Source: Nitrospirota bacterium (lineage in GTDB: Bacteria > Nitrospirota > Thermodesulfovibrionia > Thermodesulfovibrionales > UBA6898). Taken from it: a DNA stretch of 37,432 nt. The DNA is taken from assembly GCA_003252075.1 (NCBI GenBank), contig QKDO01000131.1, positions 1 to 37,432 on the forward strand, written 5' to 3'. Shown piece by piece: positions 22,400 through 30,810 of the stretch (its first letter is position 1; each line of letters opens with the position of its first letter). The position numbers were made by a program, and so were the translations under genes. The notes under the pieces were generated by a model. The model was not told where the DNA came from, ran no database searches, and saw nothing but the letters and a program-made list of their open reading frames with translations.

Positions 22400-23398
22400 A
22401 TGAAGAACATCGTCTATAAGGCGCTTGTAGTTGAAGAAGCCGAGGAAAATGTCTTTACCAAGCGGGTAAAAGACACTGAACTTGATACGCTCCCTGCCGG
22501 CGATGTCATCGTGCGGGTAAAGTATTCCTCGTTGAATTATAAAGATGCGCTTTCGGCAAGCGGGAACAGAGGAGTAACGCGGGAGTATCCCCATACACCC
22601 GGCATCGATGCTGCGGGAACCGTCATAGAGAGCAGCGTGCATGGCCTTACAGAGGGCCAACCGGTCGTGGTCAGCGGTTATGATCTTGGCATGAATACGC
22701 CCGGAGGATTCGGACAGTATATCCGGGTTCCTGCAGGCTGGGTCATGAAACTGCCTCCGGGCCTCAACATGAAGGAAAGCATGATATTCGGGACTGCCGG
22801 CTTTACAGCCGGCATGTCAGTGGACCGGATATCGGATGCGGTCAGACCGGAAGATGGGGAGATCGTGGTAACCGGAGCGACCGGCGGCGTGGGAAGCATT
22901 GCCATAGCGATATTATCAAAGATGGGATATGCGGTAGTTGGTGTATCGGGCAAGGAAGATGCGAATGCATTCCTGACGAAACTTGGCGCCCGGGAAATCA
23001 TCAGCAGAAAGATCTTCGCCGAGAGATCAGGCCGCCCTCTCTTAAAGGCGCGGTGGGCAGGTGTGGTGGACACGGCAGGCGGGGAAATACTGGCAGCGGC
23101 GATCACGTCCACCAGGCCCCTTGGTCTTGTTACCTGCTGCGGAAACGTGGCATCGCCGGAACTGCCGCTCACCGTATTTCCCTTTATCTTGCGGGGTGTG
23201 ACTCTGGCAGGTATTGATTCTCAAAACTGTCCCATGGCCTTGCGGAAGCGGATATGGAAAAGGCTCGCTGCTGAATGGAAGATTGCAGCGCTAGACGAGA
23301 TTTACCGGGAAGTGACATTGGCTGCATTGCCTGATGAAATAGAGAAGATGCTGAAAGGGCAGCAGAAGGGAAGGGTTATCGTCAATCTGGACCTCTGA
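22400..23398 (+). CDS. YhdH/AcuI-type NADPH-dependent quinone or acryloyl-CoA reductase
   Basis: A 332-residue medium-chain dehydrogenase/reductase of the YhdH/YhfP family, some of which are acryloyl-CoA reductases (AcuI). It lacks the catalytic zinc ligands of alcohol dehydrogenases. SSLNYKDALSASGNRG and YPHTPGIDAAG are family signatures near residues 45-75, and VVTGATGGVGSIAIAILS is the nucleotide-binding turn. I chose ATG 22400 because GGGGGGAG lies about eight bases before it. The 231-bp gap upstream, after the ABC permease gene, has no clear promoter. Its substrate here is not known, and no acrylate pathway genes are adjacent. Confidence 0.9.
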   Translation: MKNIVYKALVVEEAEENVFTKRVKDTELDTLPAGDVIVRVKYSSLNYKDALSASGNRGVTREYPHTPGIDAAGTVIESSVHGLTEGQPVVVSGYDLGMNTPGGFGQYIRVPAGWVMKLPPGLNMKESMIFGTAGFTAGMSVDRISDAVRPEDGEIVVTGATGGVGSIAIAILSKMGYAVVGVSGKEDANAFLTKLGAREIISRKIFAERSGRPLLKARWAGVVDTAGGEILAAAITSTRPLGLVTCCGNVASPELPLTVFPFILRGVTLAGIDSQNCPMALRKRIWKRLAAEWKIAALDEIYREVTLAALPDEIEKMLKGQQKGRVIVNLDL

Positions 23399-23536
23399 GA
23401 ACTTCTCGGGAAAAAATCTGATTGCTGATGATGTCTCGGAATTCGATTCTATGAAGAATTGACGTGCTGAGGGTATCGCAAGCGATGTTCCTTGGCCGAA
23501 TGCGCACCTGAGGTGCTCGATGGGAAAGAGCTCCGC

Positions 23537-23561
23537 GCGGTGACCGACGTTCGATCACCGC
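23537..23561. terminator. Possible bidirectional hairpin between convergent genes
   Basis: GCGGTGA (23537-23543) and TCACCGC (23555-23561) form a 7-bp stem with an 11-base loop. It lies between the AcuI-like gene and the DsrE gene in a gap with no coding signal. There is no adjacent T run, so this is a weak candidate. Confidence 0.3.
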
Positions 23562-23590
23562 ACGGGTTACGCTGATGATCTGCCATTATA

Positions 23591-23965
23591 TCAGAAGGTC
23601 AGACCCTGACGTTCCATCAGCATCTCACCGAGGTATGAGCCCGGCTTGACCTCGGAGTTTTTTATTTTCTCGGCCTTATCCAGCTCATAGTGCTTTACGC
23701 AGGATGCGCAGATATAGAACTTGCAGTTAAAGTCGTTGATGAGCGTGTCCATGAGCTGATGAATAGGGGAAAACTCATCTTTCTTCTGCCAGATGAGCGT
23801 TTCCGCGTAACCCTTCTTGGCGAGCATGGCGCCATTGTCCATCAGAAAAAAGTCCACCTCAGCGTCAAAAGCCTTCATGTTTGTTGCGAGCTGCAGCGCT
23901 CCTGCAACGAGGTCAGGCCGGTCAAATGAATGGGTAATGATAAAAACGAATTTCTTTTTTTCCAT
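23591..23965 (-). CDS. DsrE family small sulfur-relay-like protein
   Basis: A 124-residue DsrE/DsrF-like protein. It begins with KKFVFIITHSFDRPDLV, the typical first strand and helix, and has CKFYICASCVKHYEL (Cys81, 86 and 89), where the Cys pair could carry sulfur. Family members bind or relay sulfane sulfur in sulfur oxidation or reduction and in tRNA thiolation. GGAG-type bases precede the start. It is 25 bp downstream of the NifX-like gene. Its end lies a few bases before the hairpin-bearing gap. No dsrAB genes are in the window. Confidence 0.88.
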   Translation of the reverse strand: MEKKKFVFIITHSFDRPDLVAGALQLATNMKAFDAEVDFFLMDNGAMLAKKGYAETLIWQKKDEFSPIHQLMDTLINDFNCKFYICASCVKHYELDKAEKIKNSEVKPGSYLGEMLMERQGLTF

Positions 23966-23990
23966 GATCGTCTCCTTTATGTTTCAAGAA

Positions 23991-24374
23991 TTAGTGATGA
24001 GAACAGGTTGAGCCGCCTGAATGCCCTGAACAGACATGCCCCAGTCCGTACGCCGGGAGTTGTCCTGCAGAGAAGAGGTCGAGGTTTTCCCGCACGGTCG
24101 GCGCTGATGCGCGGAATACGCTGATGCCCGCCTGGGAGAGCTTGTTGAGGGCCCCGCCACCGATCCCGCCTACGATCACGCAGTCGATATCCCTGCCGCC
24201 GAGCGCGCGGAAGGGGCTGCAGGTCCCTTGGGCATGGTGCTGATCCGCGTTGCCGATAGTCTCGACGGTGGATGTATTAGTGTCAACGATCATAAAGACA
24301 GGGGCTGAGCCGAAGTGACCGAACACCTCGCTGTCCAGTGCCCGGTCATGCTGAATAGGAAAACAGAGCTTCAT
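23991..24374 (-). CDS. NifX/NifB-C family metal-cofactor-binding protein
   Basis: A 127-residue protein of the dinitrogenase iron-molybdenum cofactor binding family. These small proteins carry Fe-Mo or Fe-S type clusters; many occur outside nitrogen fixation. It opens with MKLCFPIQHDRALDSEVFGHFGSAP-type sequence (the FGHFG turn), followed by VIVGGIGGGALNKL, the family signature. Its C-terminus is Cys/His-rich (HVCSGHSGGSTCSHH), which could hold metal. No nif genes are present. It follows the DUF134 gene by 2 bp and precedes DsrE, forming a conserved-looking trio. Confidence 0.9.
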   Translation of the reverse strand: MKLCFPIQHDRALDSEVFGHFGSAPVFMIVDTNTSTVETIGNADQHHAQGTCSPFRALGGRDIDCVIVGGIGGGALNKLSQAGISVFRASAPTVRENLDLFSAGQLPAYGLGHVCSGHSGGSTCSHH

Positions 24375-24376
24375 TT

Positions 24377-24676
24377 TTATTCCTCCTCTTTACATAGGGT
24401 TTTTTCGAGGACGAGCGCTTTGCAACCGGAGAGGGCAAGCGCGGTCTTGCGGCGCGCATCCGAAAGGATCCTTTGAACTGTCCCGCGGGATACGCCCATT
24501 TTTCTGCCTGCCTCTTCCTGCGTAAGCCCGTCGAGGTCGCAGAGCTTCAGCGCCTCGAGTTCGTCAGTATAGAGCGTTATCTTGTCGATCTCGGACAAGG
24601 GGATGCCTGCCGGCTTGAAGGCCTTGCCCCTGGCAGGGCATCCGCAAATCCTCGGTTTCTTAAGGCGCGGCGACAT
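24377..24676 (-). CDS. DUF134 family helix-turn-helix protein
   Basis: A 99-residue DUF134 protein, with PRICGCPA near the start, then a sigma-region-4-like helix-turn-helix (LTQEEAGRKMGVSRGTVQRILSDARRK). The Cys near the N-terminus may bind metal. Such genes commonly neighbour NifX-type cofactor genes, and this one likely regulates the trio. I use ATG 24676 (MSPRLKK) rather than an upstream in-frame ATG. There is no Shine-Dalgarno sequence, but TACAAT sits five bases upstream, so the start could be leaderless; a second promoter candidate (TTGCTC, 18 bp, TATTAT) lies further upstream. Confidence 0.85.
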   Translation of the reverse strand: MSPRLKKPRICGCPARGKAFKPAGIPLSEIDKITLYTDELEALKLCDLDGLTQEEAGRKMGVSRGTVQRILSDARRKTALALSGCKALVLEKTLCKEEE

Positions 24677-24762
24677 AATCGATTGTATCCATAATGGGCA
24701 TATGCACATAATAGCACAGTGCGCGAGCTGAGAGCAAGGGGTGGTCTATATTTCTGGCCTTC

Positions 24763-24791
24763 TTGTTTTTGTCTGGTAGCGTCACTATACT
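24763..24791 (+). promoter_or_regulatory. Promoter candidate for the HAD hydrolase
   Basis: TTGTTT (24763-24768) and TATACT (24786-24791) are separated by 17 bp. The leader to ATG 24846 would be about 48 bases. It faces away from the DUF134 start, making a divergent pair. Confidence 0.45.
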
Positions 24792-24845
24792 AACGGAAAT
24801 GAAAATGCAGAAGACGCATGAAAACGATTCAGGGAACGTCGAAAA

Positions 24846-25442
24846 ATGATACGCGCGGTTCTCTTCGATTTTGGCGGCGTCATTGCCGAAGAAGGTTTTT
24901 ATCGAGGTCTTGTGGCCATTGCAGAAGAAGGCGGGCTTCAGCCTGATGCCTTCTTCAGAACCGCCGAAGACCTTATCCACGAGACAGGGTATGTGACCGG
25001 AAGGGCGACGGAAGCTGCATACTGGGCTGCGGTACGGGAAAAGACCGGGATCACCCGTGCAGATGCCTATCTGCGTGAGCAGATCCTTTCGCGATTCGTT
25101 GTTCGTCCCGAGATGCTCTCCCTTGCCGACAGACTGAGAGCCTCGGGCAGGAATGCCAGCATCCTCAGCGACCAGACTGACTGGCTTGATGAACTTGACC
25201 GGAGATCACCGTTCTCTCGGCACTTCGACCGGGTCTATAATTCCTATCATCTGCACAAGAGCAAGCGGGACGAGGGGATCTTTACGGATGCCTGTTCCGG
25301 CCTGGGCGTTCAGCCTGCAGAGGCGCTTTTTGTTGATGATAATACGAACAATATTGCCAGGGCTGCGGGACGGGGGTTGCTTACGATCCACTTCACGGAT
25401 GTGCCGCAGCTCATGAGAAAGCTTGCCGCTTTCGGTCTTTAA
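24846..25442 (+). CDS. HAD-like hydrolase, phosphatase type
   Basis: A 198-residue haloacid-dehalogenase-like protein. Motif I is LFDFGGVI (Asp8 nucleophile), motif II is SILSDQTDW and motif IV is LFVDDNTNNI. A small helical cap sits between motifs I and II, giving a class I type fold. The DFGG instead of DxDGT puts it nearer the YihX/HAD-IA group. Likely a small-molecule phosphatase; the substrate is unknown. Its stop lies 4 bp from the phospholipase D gene stop on the other strand. Confidence 0.88.
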   Translation: MIRAVLFDFGGVIAEEGFYRGLVAIAEEGGLQPDAFFRTAEDLIHETGYVTGRATEAAYWAAVREKTGITRADAYLREQILSRFVVRPEMLSLADRLRASGRNASILSDQTDWLDELDRRSPFSRHFDRVYNSYHLHKSKRDEGIFTDACSGLGVQPAEALFVDDNTNNIARAAGRGLLTIHFTDVPQLMRKLAAFGL

Positions 25443-25446
25443 GCTG

Positions 25447-26610
25447 TCACAGCCTTCTTCTGAACAGGGCGAAGAAGTGTTCCATGAACTTTTGATGCAG
25501 CGGCCTCTTTTTCCACTCTGCAAGGGTTATCTTTTCCGATCGACCAAGGTCATGAAAAAAGATCTCTTTCATCTGTTCACCGAATCCCTTGTCCAGGATA
25601 CCGACATTACCCTCATCATTCCTGCGCAATGACTGGAAATCGAGATTTGCTGAACCAATGATCGACCATACAGAATCGAAGACCGAGGTCTTGGCGTGGA
25701 GGATGACCCCGCTGAAGGTATGGATCTCTATGCCTGCCCTGAGGAGCCTGCTGAAGAATGCCCTGCCGGCATAATACGCAGCGGAAACATCCGACACCCC
25801 CGGCAGCAGGAGTTTAACGTCTACTCCCCTCGATACCGCAGCCTCGAGAATCTGGACCATGCGTCTGCTCGGTATGAAATAGGCGGTGGTCAGATAGATG
25901 CTCTCCTGCGCAGTGTTGATGCTGTAATAGAGGAGCCTGCGCAATTTTCTCCTGCTCCGTGCAGAACTGGAAAAGATCGGCAGTACGGGAAGTCCGGCAT
26001 CACGGGCCGTGGTCTCCCGCAGGGGTTCGAACGGCGACCCTTTCCAAATCTCCCAGCTCTTCCGGAATTCATCGGTGAGTCTGGTCACAATAGGGCCTTC
26101 AAGGAATATGCCGGTGTCCCTCCATCCGGTTCTTTTCTTCAGCCGGTGATAGCCGCGATACTCGTTGGCGATATTAAGCCCGCCGGTAAAGGCCCGGGTG
26201 CCATCGATGATGATCAGTTTTCGGTGATCCCTGTGGACATAGTGAAAGGGCATGGTCCATCGGAAGGGACGGGATGCCCTGATCTGGACCCCGCTGTCCT
26301 TCAACTCCTGCCAAAAGGAGCGCGGCGTAAAGAAAGAACCAAAGTGATCGTAGATGACATAGACGGCAATCCCTTCCCGGGCCTTATCTTTCAGGATATC
26401 GGAAAGTTCCTTTCCCGTTTCATCGTCGCGGTAGATGTAGAACTGAAGGCAGATAAATTCTTGCGCCTCCCTGACCGCGTTGAATATTCCCTGAAAGGAT
26501 TCCCTGTCCCTCCAGACGAGGGTAACCTCGTTCCCTTCCGTGAACGATCTGCCGGAGATCTTCTGAATGCTTTTTTTTGAAAGGGAACGGGCCGGCCGTC
26601 TGCTCTTCAT
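25447..26610 (-). CDS. Phospholipase D family protein (cardiolipin synthase-like)
   Basis: A 387-residue protein with two HKD catalytic motifs: HRKLIIIDGTRAFTGG and HAKTSVFDSVWSIIGSANLD-type sequence (second half truncated here). It would condense or cleave phospholipids, such as cardiolipin formation from phosphatidylglycerol. It lacks the two N-terminal membrane helices of ClsA, so it resembles the ClsB/ClsC class. An N-terminal basic stretch (MKSRRPARSLSKKSIQK) may bind membranes. I use ATG 26610; the in-frame TTG at 26616 is an alternative. No Shine-Dalgarno sequence, but a -10-like AATGAT lies five bases upstream. Confidence 0.88.
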   Translation of the reverse strand: MKSRRPARSLSKKSIQKISGRSFTEGNEVTLVWRDRESFQGIFNAVREAQEFICLQFYIYRDDETGKELSDILKDKAREGIAVYVIYDHFGSFFTPRSFWQELKDSGVQIRASRPFRWTMPFHYVHRDHRKLIIIDGTRAFTGGLNIANEYRGYHRLKKRTGWRDTGIFLEGPIVTRLTDEFRKSWEIWKGSPFEPLRETTARDAGLPVLPIFSSSARSRRKLRRLLYYSINTAQESIYLTTAYFIPSRRMVQILEAAVSRGVDVKLLLPGVSDVSAAYYAGRAFFSRLLRAGIEIHTFSGVILHAKTSVFDSVWSIIGSANLDFQSLRRNDEGNVGILDKGFGEQMKEIFFHDLGRSEKITLAEWKKRPLHQKFMEHFFALFRRRL

Positions 26611-26615
26611 ACACA

Positions 26616-26645
26616 ATCATTGCCGAAACATCTTTTTGCTGTCAA
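26616..26645 (-). promoter_or_regulatory. Promoter candidate for the phospholipase D gene
   Basis: On the minus strand a perfect TTGACA (26640-26645) is followed after 18 bp by AATGAT (26616-26621). The predicted start of transcription coincides with ATG 26610, so the message may be leaderless. Confidence 0.45.
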
Positions 26646-26748
26646 TTACAAAACGACAAAGATAAGTCACATACGTGCATGGATTATTACTTCCCTATCG
26701 TATAAAATATATGGGCAAGAAATAAGAAAGAACGGAACCTGCACATCT

Positions 26749-28197
26749 ATGAAAATCGCCATAAAAGCCACAAGGGAAACAGACTGCACGTGCGATGTTT
26801 TGATCCTTCCTTTTATCGAGGAAGGAACCAACCCCTATCGCAGGCTGAAGCCCTCGCTCAGCAGACTTGTTGCAAAGGTCTGGAATCATGAGTTCAGCGG
26901 AAAGAAACAGGAGGTCCTTCTTGTACCTGCGCCGGAAGATATAAGGCCCAGAAGGATATTGTTCCTCGGATTGGGAAAGAAAGAAGCTCTTTCTCCTGAG
27001 CAGGTCCGCCAGGCCGGAGGAAAGGCGCTTGCCTATCTTCGTGATCTTGGGATGCGGAAACCCGCATTCTCGACCATACTCGTGACGGCACTGAAACAGT
27101 CACCGGCAGATTTTGTCGAAGGTGCGCTTCTCGGTCTGTATCAGTATGAAAAGTACCGCTCCGAGAAGTCCGGAAAAAAAATTGCTGCTTTTACCATAAT
27201 TGCGCGGCCCTCCCGTAAATTGACGCAGGACATCAGACGTGTCGAAACTCTTGCAGCTGCAGTTGCGTTTGCACGGGACCTGGTCAATGCCCCTGCAAAC
27301 GAGATGACGCCCACGGGCCTTGCTCGTGCCGCAACATCACTGAAAAGAAAAACCCTCTCGGTGAAGGTGCTGGGAAATAAGGAGATGGAGAAGCTCGGGA
27401 TGGGCGCTTACCTTGCGATTTCCTATGGTTCAGCAGAACCTCCCAAATTCATTGTGCTCGAATATAGGGGCAGCAGGAAACCACCGGTGGTGCTCATCGG
27501 CAAATCGATCACCTTCGACAGCGGAGGGCTTTCGCTCAAACCTTCGGACAACATGGAAAAAATGAAATACGATATGGCAGGCGGAGCCGCTGTCCTTGGT
27601 GTGATGAAGGCCGCTGCCGAGATGAAATTGCCTGTGCATCTCGTCGGTCTTCTGCCGGCGACGGAAAACCTTCCGGGCGGTTGCGCGACCAGACCCGGCG
27701 ATGTGGTTCGCTCTCTGAGCGGTAAAACCGTCGAGATCGTGAATACGGATGCAGAGGGGAGGCTGGCGCTCGCAGATGCGCTTGCCTACGCAAAGCGTTT
27801 TAATCCCGCTGCAATCATTGATATCGCAACGCTCACCGGTGCGTGTGCAATTACTTTTGGCGGCGAGGCAATGGCCATGATGGGAAATGACAGGAGCCTT
27901 CTGGATGCTTTCCGAACAGCAGGTGAGAAAACCTATGAGCGCGTGTGGGAAATGCCGCTCCTTGAGGAATACAAGGAGTATCTGAAGAGCGATATAGCCG
28001 ACATGAGAAATGTTGGTACGCGGATCGGCTCACTCATGGCCTCGGCTTATTTCTTGTATGAGTTTGCAGGGCAGACACCCTGGGTGCACCTTGACATAGC
28101 AGGGACTGCCTGGGTCGAAAAAGACCGCCCATACCTCCCGAAGGGCGCATCGGGTATCGGTGTTCGACTCATTTATGCTATACTAGACCCGTTATGA
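26749..28197 (+). CDS. pepA: Leucyl aminopeptidase (M17 family)
   Basis: A 482-residue M17 zinc or manganese aminopeptidase that removes N-terminal residues from peptides in the cytoplasm. Family motifs are NTDAEGRLALADAL (metal ligands), VLIGKSITFDSGGLSLKP and MAGGAAVLGVMKAA. The N-terminal domain (about 1-150) is the typical regulatory part. ATG 26749 (MKIAIKATRETD) is my choice; the frame is open for 129 bases before it but that stretch is not protein-like. The gene overlaps the next by 4 bp (ATGA). It is divergent from the phospholipase D gene. Confidence 0.94.
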   Translation: MKIAIKATRETDCTCDVLILPFIEEGTNPYRRLKPSLSRLVAKVWNHEFSGKKQEVLLVPAPEDIRPRRILFLGLGKKEALSPEQVRQAGGKALAYLRDLGMRKPAFSTILVTALKQSPADFVEGALLGLYQYEKYRSEKSGKKIAAFTIIARPSRKLTQDIRRVETLAAAVAFARDLVNAPANEMTPTGLARAATSLKRKTLSVKVLGNKEMEKLGMGAYLAISYGSAEPPKFIVLEYRGSRKPPVVLIGKSITFDSGGLSLKPSDNMEKMKYDMAGGAAVLGVMKAAAEMKLPVHLVGLLPATENLPGGCATRPGDVVRSLSGKTVEIVNTDAEGRLALADALAYAKRFNPAAIIDIATLTGACAITFGGEAMAMMGNDRSLLDAFRTAGEKTYERVWEMPLLEEYKEYLKSDIADMRNVGTRIGSLMASAYFLYEFAGQTPWVHLDIAGTAWVEKDRPYLPKGASGIGVRLIYAILDPL

Positions 28198-29000
28198 TAA
28201 AAATAACGAAGATTCTCCTTGTCGTGGCCTTTCTCCTGGTCCCGGCCTCTGCCTTTGCATGGGGACCGCTGACCCATATCTATCTCGGGAACGAACTTTT
28301 TTCTCTTGGTGCCCTTCTGCCTGCGGGAATCCTCGAGATCATAAGGAGATACCGGAAGGACTTTCTGTACGGCAATATCATGGCAGATATTATTCTGGGA
28401 AAGAAATATCTGCCTGACGAGAAGAGTTCCCACAGCTGGGAGGTTGGATTCGATCTCCTCAATGCTGCGCGGACCGCTCAGCAGAAGGCATTTGTTTACG
28501 GGTATCTCTGTCATCTCGCCGCAGACACGGTTGCACATAATTCCTATACGGTAGACAAGAAGAACATCGGCCATACGATTCTCGAGATGAAAGCGGACAG
28601 CATCATCGACAAGAAATACTGGTATCAAGCAATGACAATCGACAGGAAGACGCAGATACGCAATGATCTTTTCCTTGAACAGGCGCTGAAACGTTTCCTC
28701 TTTTCGTTCAAGACCAACAAGAGGATATTTAAGAGCATAGTCTTTTTCTCCGTCATAAACCAGGAAAGGGTCGGTGATTTCATTGACCGGAGAATGGTCA
28801 CATCACTGCCTGACCGTGATTCCATCGAGGTGCTGCACCAGGAATCGCTCGACAAGATGATAGATCTGCTGGAGAACTTCGAGAATGCTGCCGTGCGCAC
28901 TGCCAGTCCGAGCGGGTCCGTGCAGATGGGAAAGCTTGCAAAGGTCTTTATCCAGTTCCAGGAGGATTTAGGCAATCGGCGGTTCCTTTACCGGCCATAG
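28194..29000 (+). CDS. Exported zinc-dependent phospholipase C-like protein
   Basis: A 268-residue protein with a signal peptide (hydrophobic 4-19, cleavage after AFA giving mature N-terminal WGPLTHIYLG). A mature N-terminal Trp plus an early His fits the zinc-dependent phospholipase C fold, where the N-terminus itself binds zinc. GYLCHLAADTVAHNSY supplies the metal-binding His and Asp pattern. The C-terminal half is helical with no clear motif. The start overlaps the pepA stop, with no Shine-Dalgarno sequence. Substrate, whether a phospholipid or not, is unknown; many members of this family in anaerobes are uncharacterised. Confidence 0.75.
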   Translation: MIKITKILLVVAFLLVPASAFAWGPLTHIYLGNELFSLGALLPAGILEIIRRYRKDFLYGNIMADIILGKKYLPDEKSSHSWEVGFDLLNAARTAQQKAFVYGYLCHLAADTVAHNSYTVDKKNIGHTILEMKADSIIDKKYWYQAMTIDRKTQIRNDLFLEQALKRFLFSFKTNKRIFKSIVFFSVINQERVGDFIDRRMVTSLPDRDSIEVLHQESLDKMIDLLENFENAAVRTASPSGSVQMGKLAKVFIQFQEDLGNRRFLYRP

Positions 29001-29095
29001 TGCTGTTTGAGTCTTTTTCCTCGTGACCCGCTCCGGCCTCCTCGTCGGTATTTCATCCCGGGCTGCATAATCGATCCCCAACGGGAGAGCAGTGT

Positions 29096-29377
29096 ATGTC
29101 GAAAAAGATAGCAGTGCTGGTGCGTGTCAGGCAGGCTGAAGCCCTGCGTATGGCAATCGGTCTTTCCATCCAGGGTGACAGGGTGGACGTGTTTATCATG
29201 GGTCAGGAACTCGACGTTGATGACCCGGCTGTTGCCCTTAACCTTGAGATGCTTGCCGAAATAGGTGTGCCTGTCATTTCTCACATTTCTCATACTTTTC
29301 GGGACAGTGTTGCAGTCATGTCCACGGAAGATATTGCACGCAAATTAGTGGAATACGACTCCGTCATCCCCTATTAG
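29096..29377 (+). CDS. Small DsrE-like protein
   Basis: A 93-residue protein beginning MSKKIAVLVRVRQAEALRMAIGL, with GDRVDVFIMGQELDVDDP and LEMLAEIGVPVIS. The alternating strand-helix pattern and FIMG resemble the DsrE/TusD fold, but it has no Cys, so it would not relay sulfur itself. GGGAG lies nine bases before the ATG. It stands between the phospholipase-like gene and the cytochrome island. I am not sure of the family. Confidence 0.55.
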   Translation: MSKKIAVLVRVRQAEALRMAIGLSIQGDRVDVFIMGQELDVDDPAVALNLEMLAEIGVPVISHISHTFRDSVAVMSTEDIARKLVEYDSVIPY

Positions 29378-29465
29378 GCTGACCAGTCATTTCCCTGCCG
29401 TCATCCCTGGGTCTTTGCCATTTCCCGTATGCGTGAAAACAAAGATTATTTATTTTGATAAATCA

Positions 29466-29479
29466 ATGACATATGTCAT
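29466..29479. promoter_or_regulatory. Perfect 14-bp palindrome, Crp/Fnr (HcpR-like) operator candidate
   Basis: ATGACATATGTCAT is a perfect inverted repeat. Its TGAC-N4-GTCA core matches the pattern reported for HcpR-type Crp/Fnr regulators (TTGAC-N4-GTCAA) at all eight core bases. Another Fnr-like half pair (TTGAT-AA-ATCAA) overlaps just upstream. It lies about 185 bp before the cytochrome gene, so a long leader would be needed. Confidence 0.5.
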
Positions 29480-29662
29480 CTAAAGTTATAACTTCACGTT
29501 GATAAGCGCGTAAGCGGGATGATATCCTTAAACAATTCATCGAACATCCGGCTTTCAAATTCAGAGAGAAAGGTGGTGAGCCAGACGGAACGTATGAGAT
29601 ATTGGGCCTGGGGGAGGTTAGGTGAATTGCACGGAAAATAAAAACAAAAACGGGGAGAGAAA

Positions 29663-30793
29663 ATGAAAAAAACTCTGTTAATAGCATTGGTTCTTACACT
29701 GGTAGCAGGCGGATACCTTGCATTTACCACCGTTGATACACAGACCTCCATTGCAACGGCAGCAAAGAAGACCTATTCCGGTACCGTGTATGTTGCCGGT
29801 ATGGGCGGTCATTATACGAAGGCCGATGTGGCTATCGATCCCAATAATGCCGATGACCCGATCACGGTCTCCAATCTTGACAGGATACTCATCGGCGACA
29901 AGACTACCCATCCGACCCATGATGCGCGGATCGATGCCGGGGATAACACAAAGATGTTCTGGTCGACCTATGTGCTCGATCCGAACAAAAAACAGCATGT
30001 CGGCGTTTCAGACCTGAAGACCGGAAAGATCATTAAGGATGTCGCCATGGACCCTGATCCGAGATCAAAGGCAGAGAAGCCGCCGGTCTACTGCGCTTCT
30101 GGTCAGAGCAGCGCCAGCTATCTGCCGGTCTTCATGGGTAACGAAGGCTACGTCGATGTCTTTGACAAAAAGACCATGGATCATAAGAAGAGAGTGTTTA
30201 TCGACAGTCTCGGCTATAAGTCCGGATCGTATCTTTTTGTCCACGGCACGAATTCCAATGACTTCAAGAAATTCCTCATTACCGTTACCATGAAGGGCGA
30301 TGACGGAAAACCGAACGGCAAGGTTGACTTCGTACTGGTTGATCTGCCGGCGATGGAAAAGGGCGAATGGAAAGTACTCGCCAAGGCAACCCATTCCGGT
30401 GAGCCGGGCAAGACCATCACCTTCAGGCAGTATTTCAGCAAGGACGACAAACTTATCTTCCAGTCCGCAGCTGACCGTTTCTGGCTGCTCGACGGCAATA
30501 CGCTGGCGATGGTGGACGAGAAGATGACCACTGCGGGACAGAATCATGACGCCATCCCGACTCCTGACGGAAAGTATGCGCTCCTGACGCTCAGGACGTC
30601 CACAGAGGGATGCGATGCCGAAGGCAAAGCGATCCCGGGCAAGACGATCACGGACGGGACCGTCCAGCTGTATGACGTAGATGCCAAGAAGCTCGTCGGC
30701 AAGCCTGCATCAACCTGCTTTGCATGCCATAAAGGCATGGGGCTTGGTGAGAAAAGCGCTGTGCTCTGCGGCATCGACGCAAACTTCAAATAG
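29663..30793 (+). CDS. Exported beta-propeller-like protein with a C-terminal c-type haem motif
   Basis: A 376-residue protein with a signal peptide (basic KK then hydrophobic 4-20). It has repeated strand patterns that suggest a beta-propeller (VYVAGMGGHY, GVSDLKTGKI, YVDVFDKKTM, VQLYDVDAKK), each about 45-70 residues apart. A single haem c motif CFACH (352-356) is near the C-terminus, with Cys144, 317 and 369 elsewhere. The HDAIPTPDGKYALLTLR segment recalls repeats of haem d1 or YVTN propellers. GGGGAGA lies before the ATG. It is a likely periplasmic electron-transfer or sensor protein. I do not recognise a named family. Confidence 0.75.
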   Translation: MKKTLLIALVLTLVAGGYLAFTTVDTQTSIATAAKKTYSGTVYVAGMGGHYTKADVAIDPNNADDPITVSNLDRILIGDKTTHPTHDARIDAGDNTKMFWSTYVLDPNKKQHVGVSDLKTGKIIKDVAMDPDPRSKAEKPPVYCASGQSSASYLPVFMGNEGYVDVFDKKTMDHKKRVFIDSLGYKSGSYLFVHGTNSNDFKKFLITVTMKGDDGKPNGKVDFVLVDLPAMEKGEWKVLAKATHSGEPGKTITFRQYFSKDDKLIFQSAADRFWLLDGNTLAMVDEKMTTAGQNHDAIPTPDGKYALLTLRTSTEGCDAEGKAIPGKTITDGTVQLYDVDAKKLVGKPASTCFACHKGMGLGEKSAVLCGIDANFK

Positions 30794-30810
30794 CAGCATC
30801 TTCCGCGTAT

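Noticed and set aside
25696-26580. A 294-residue plus-strand open frame opposite the phospholipase D gene.
   Set aside because: The minus strand encodes two perfect HKD motifs over this stretch; the plus frame has no family features and no ribosome-binding site. It is a shadow.
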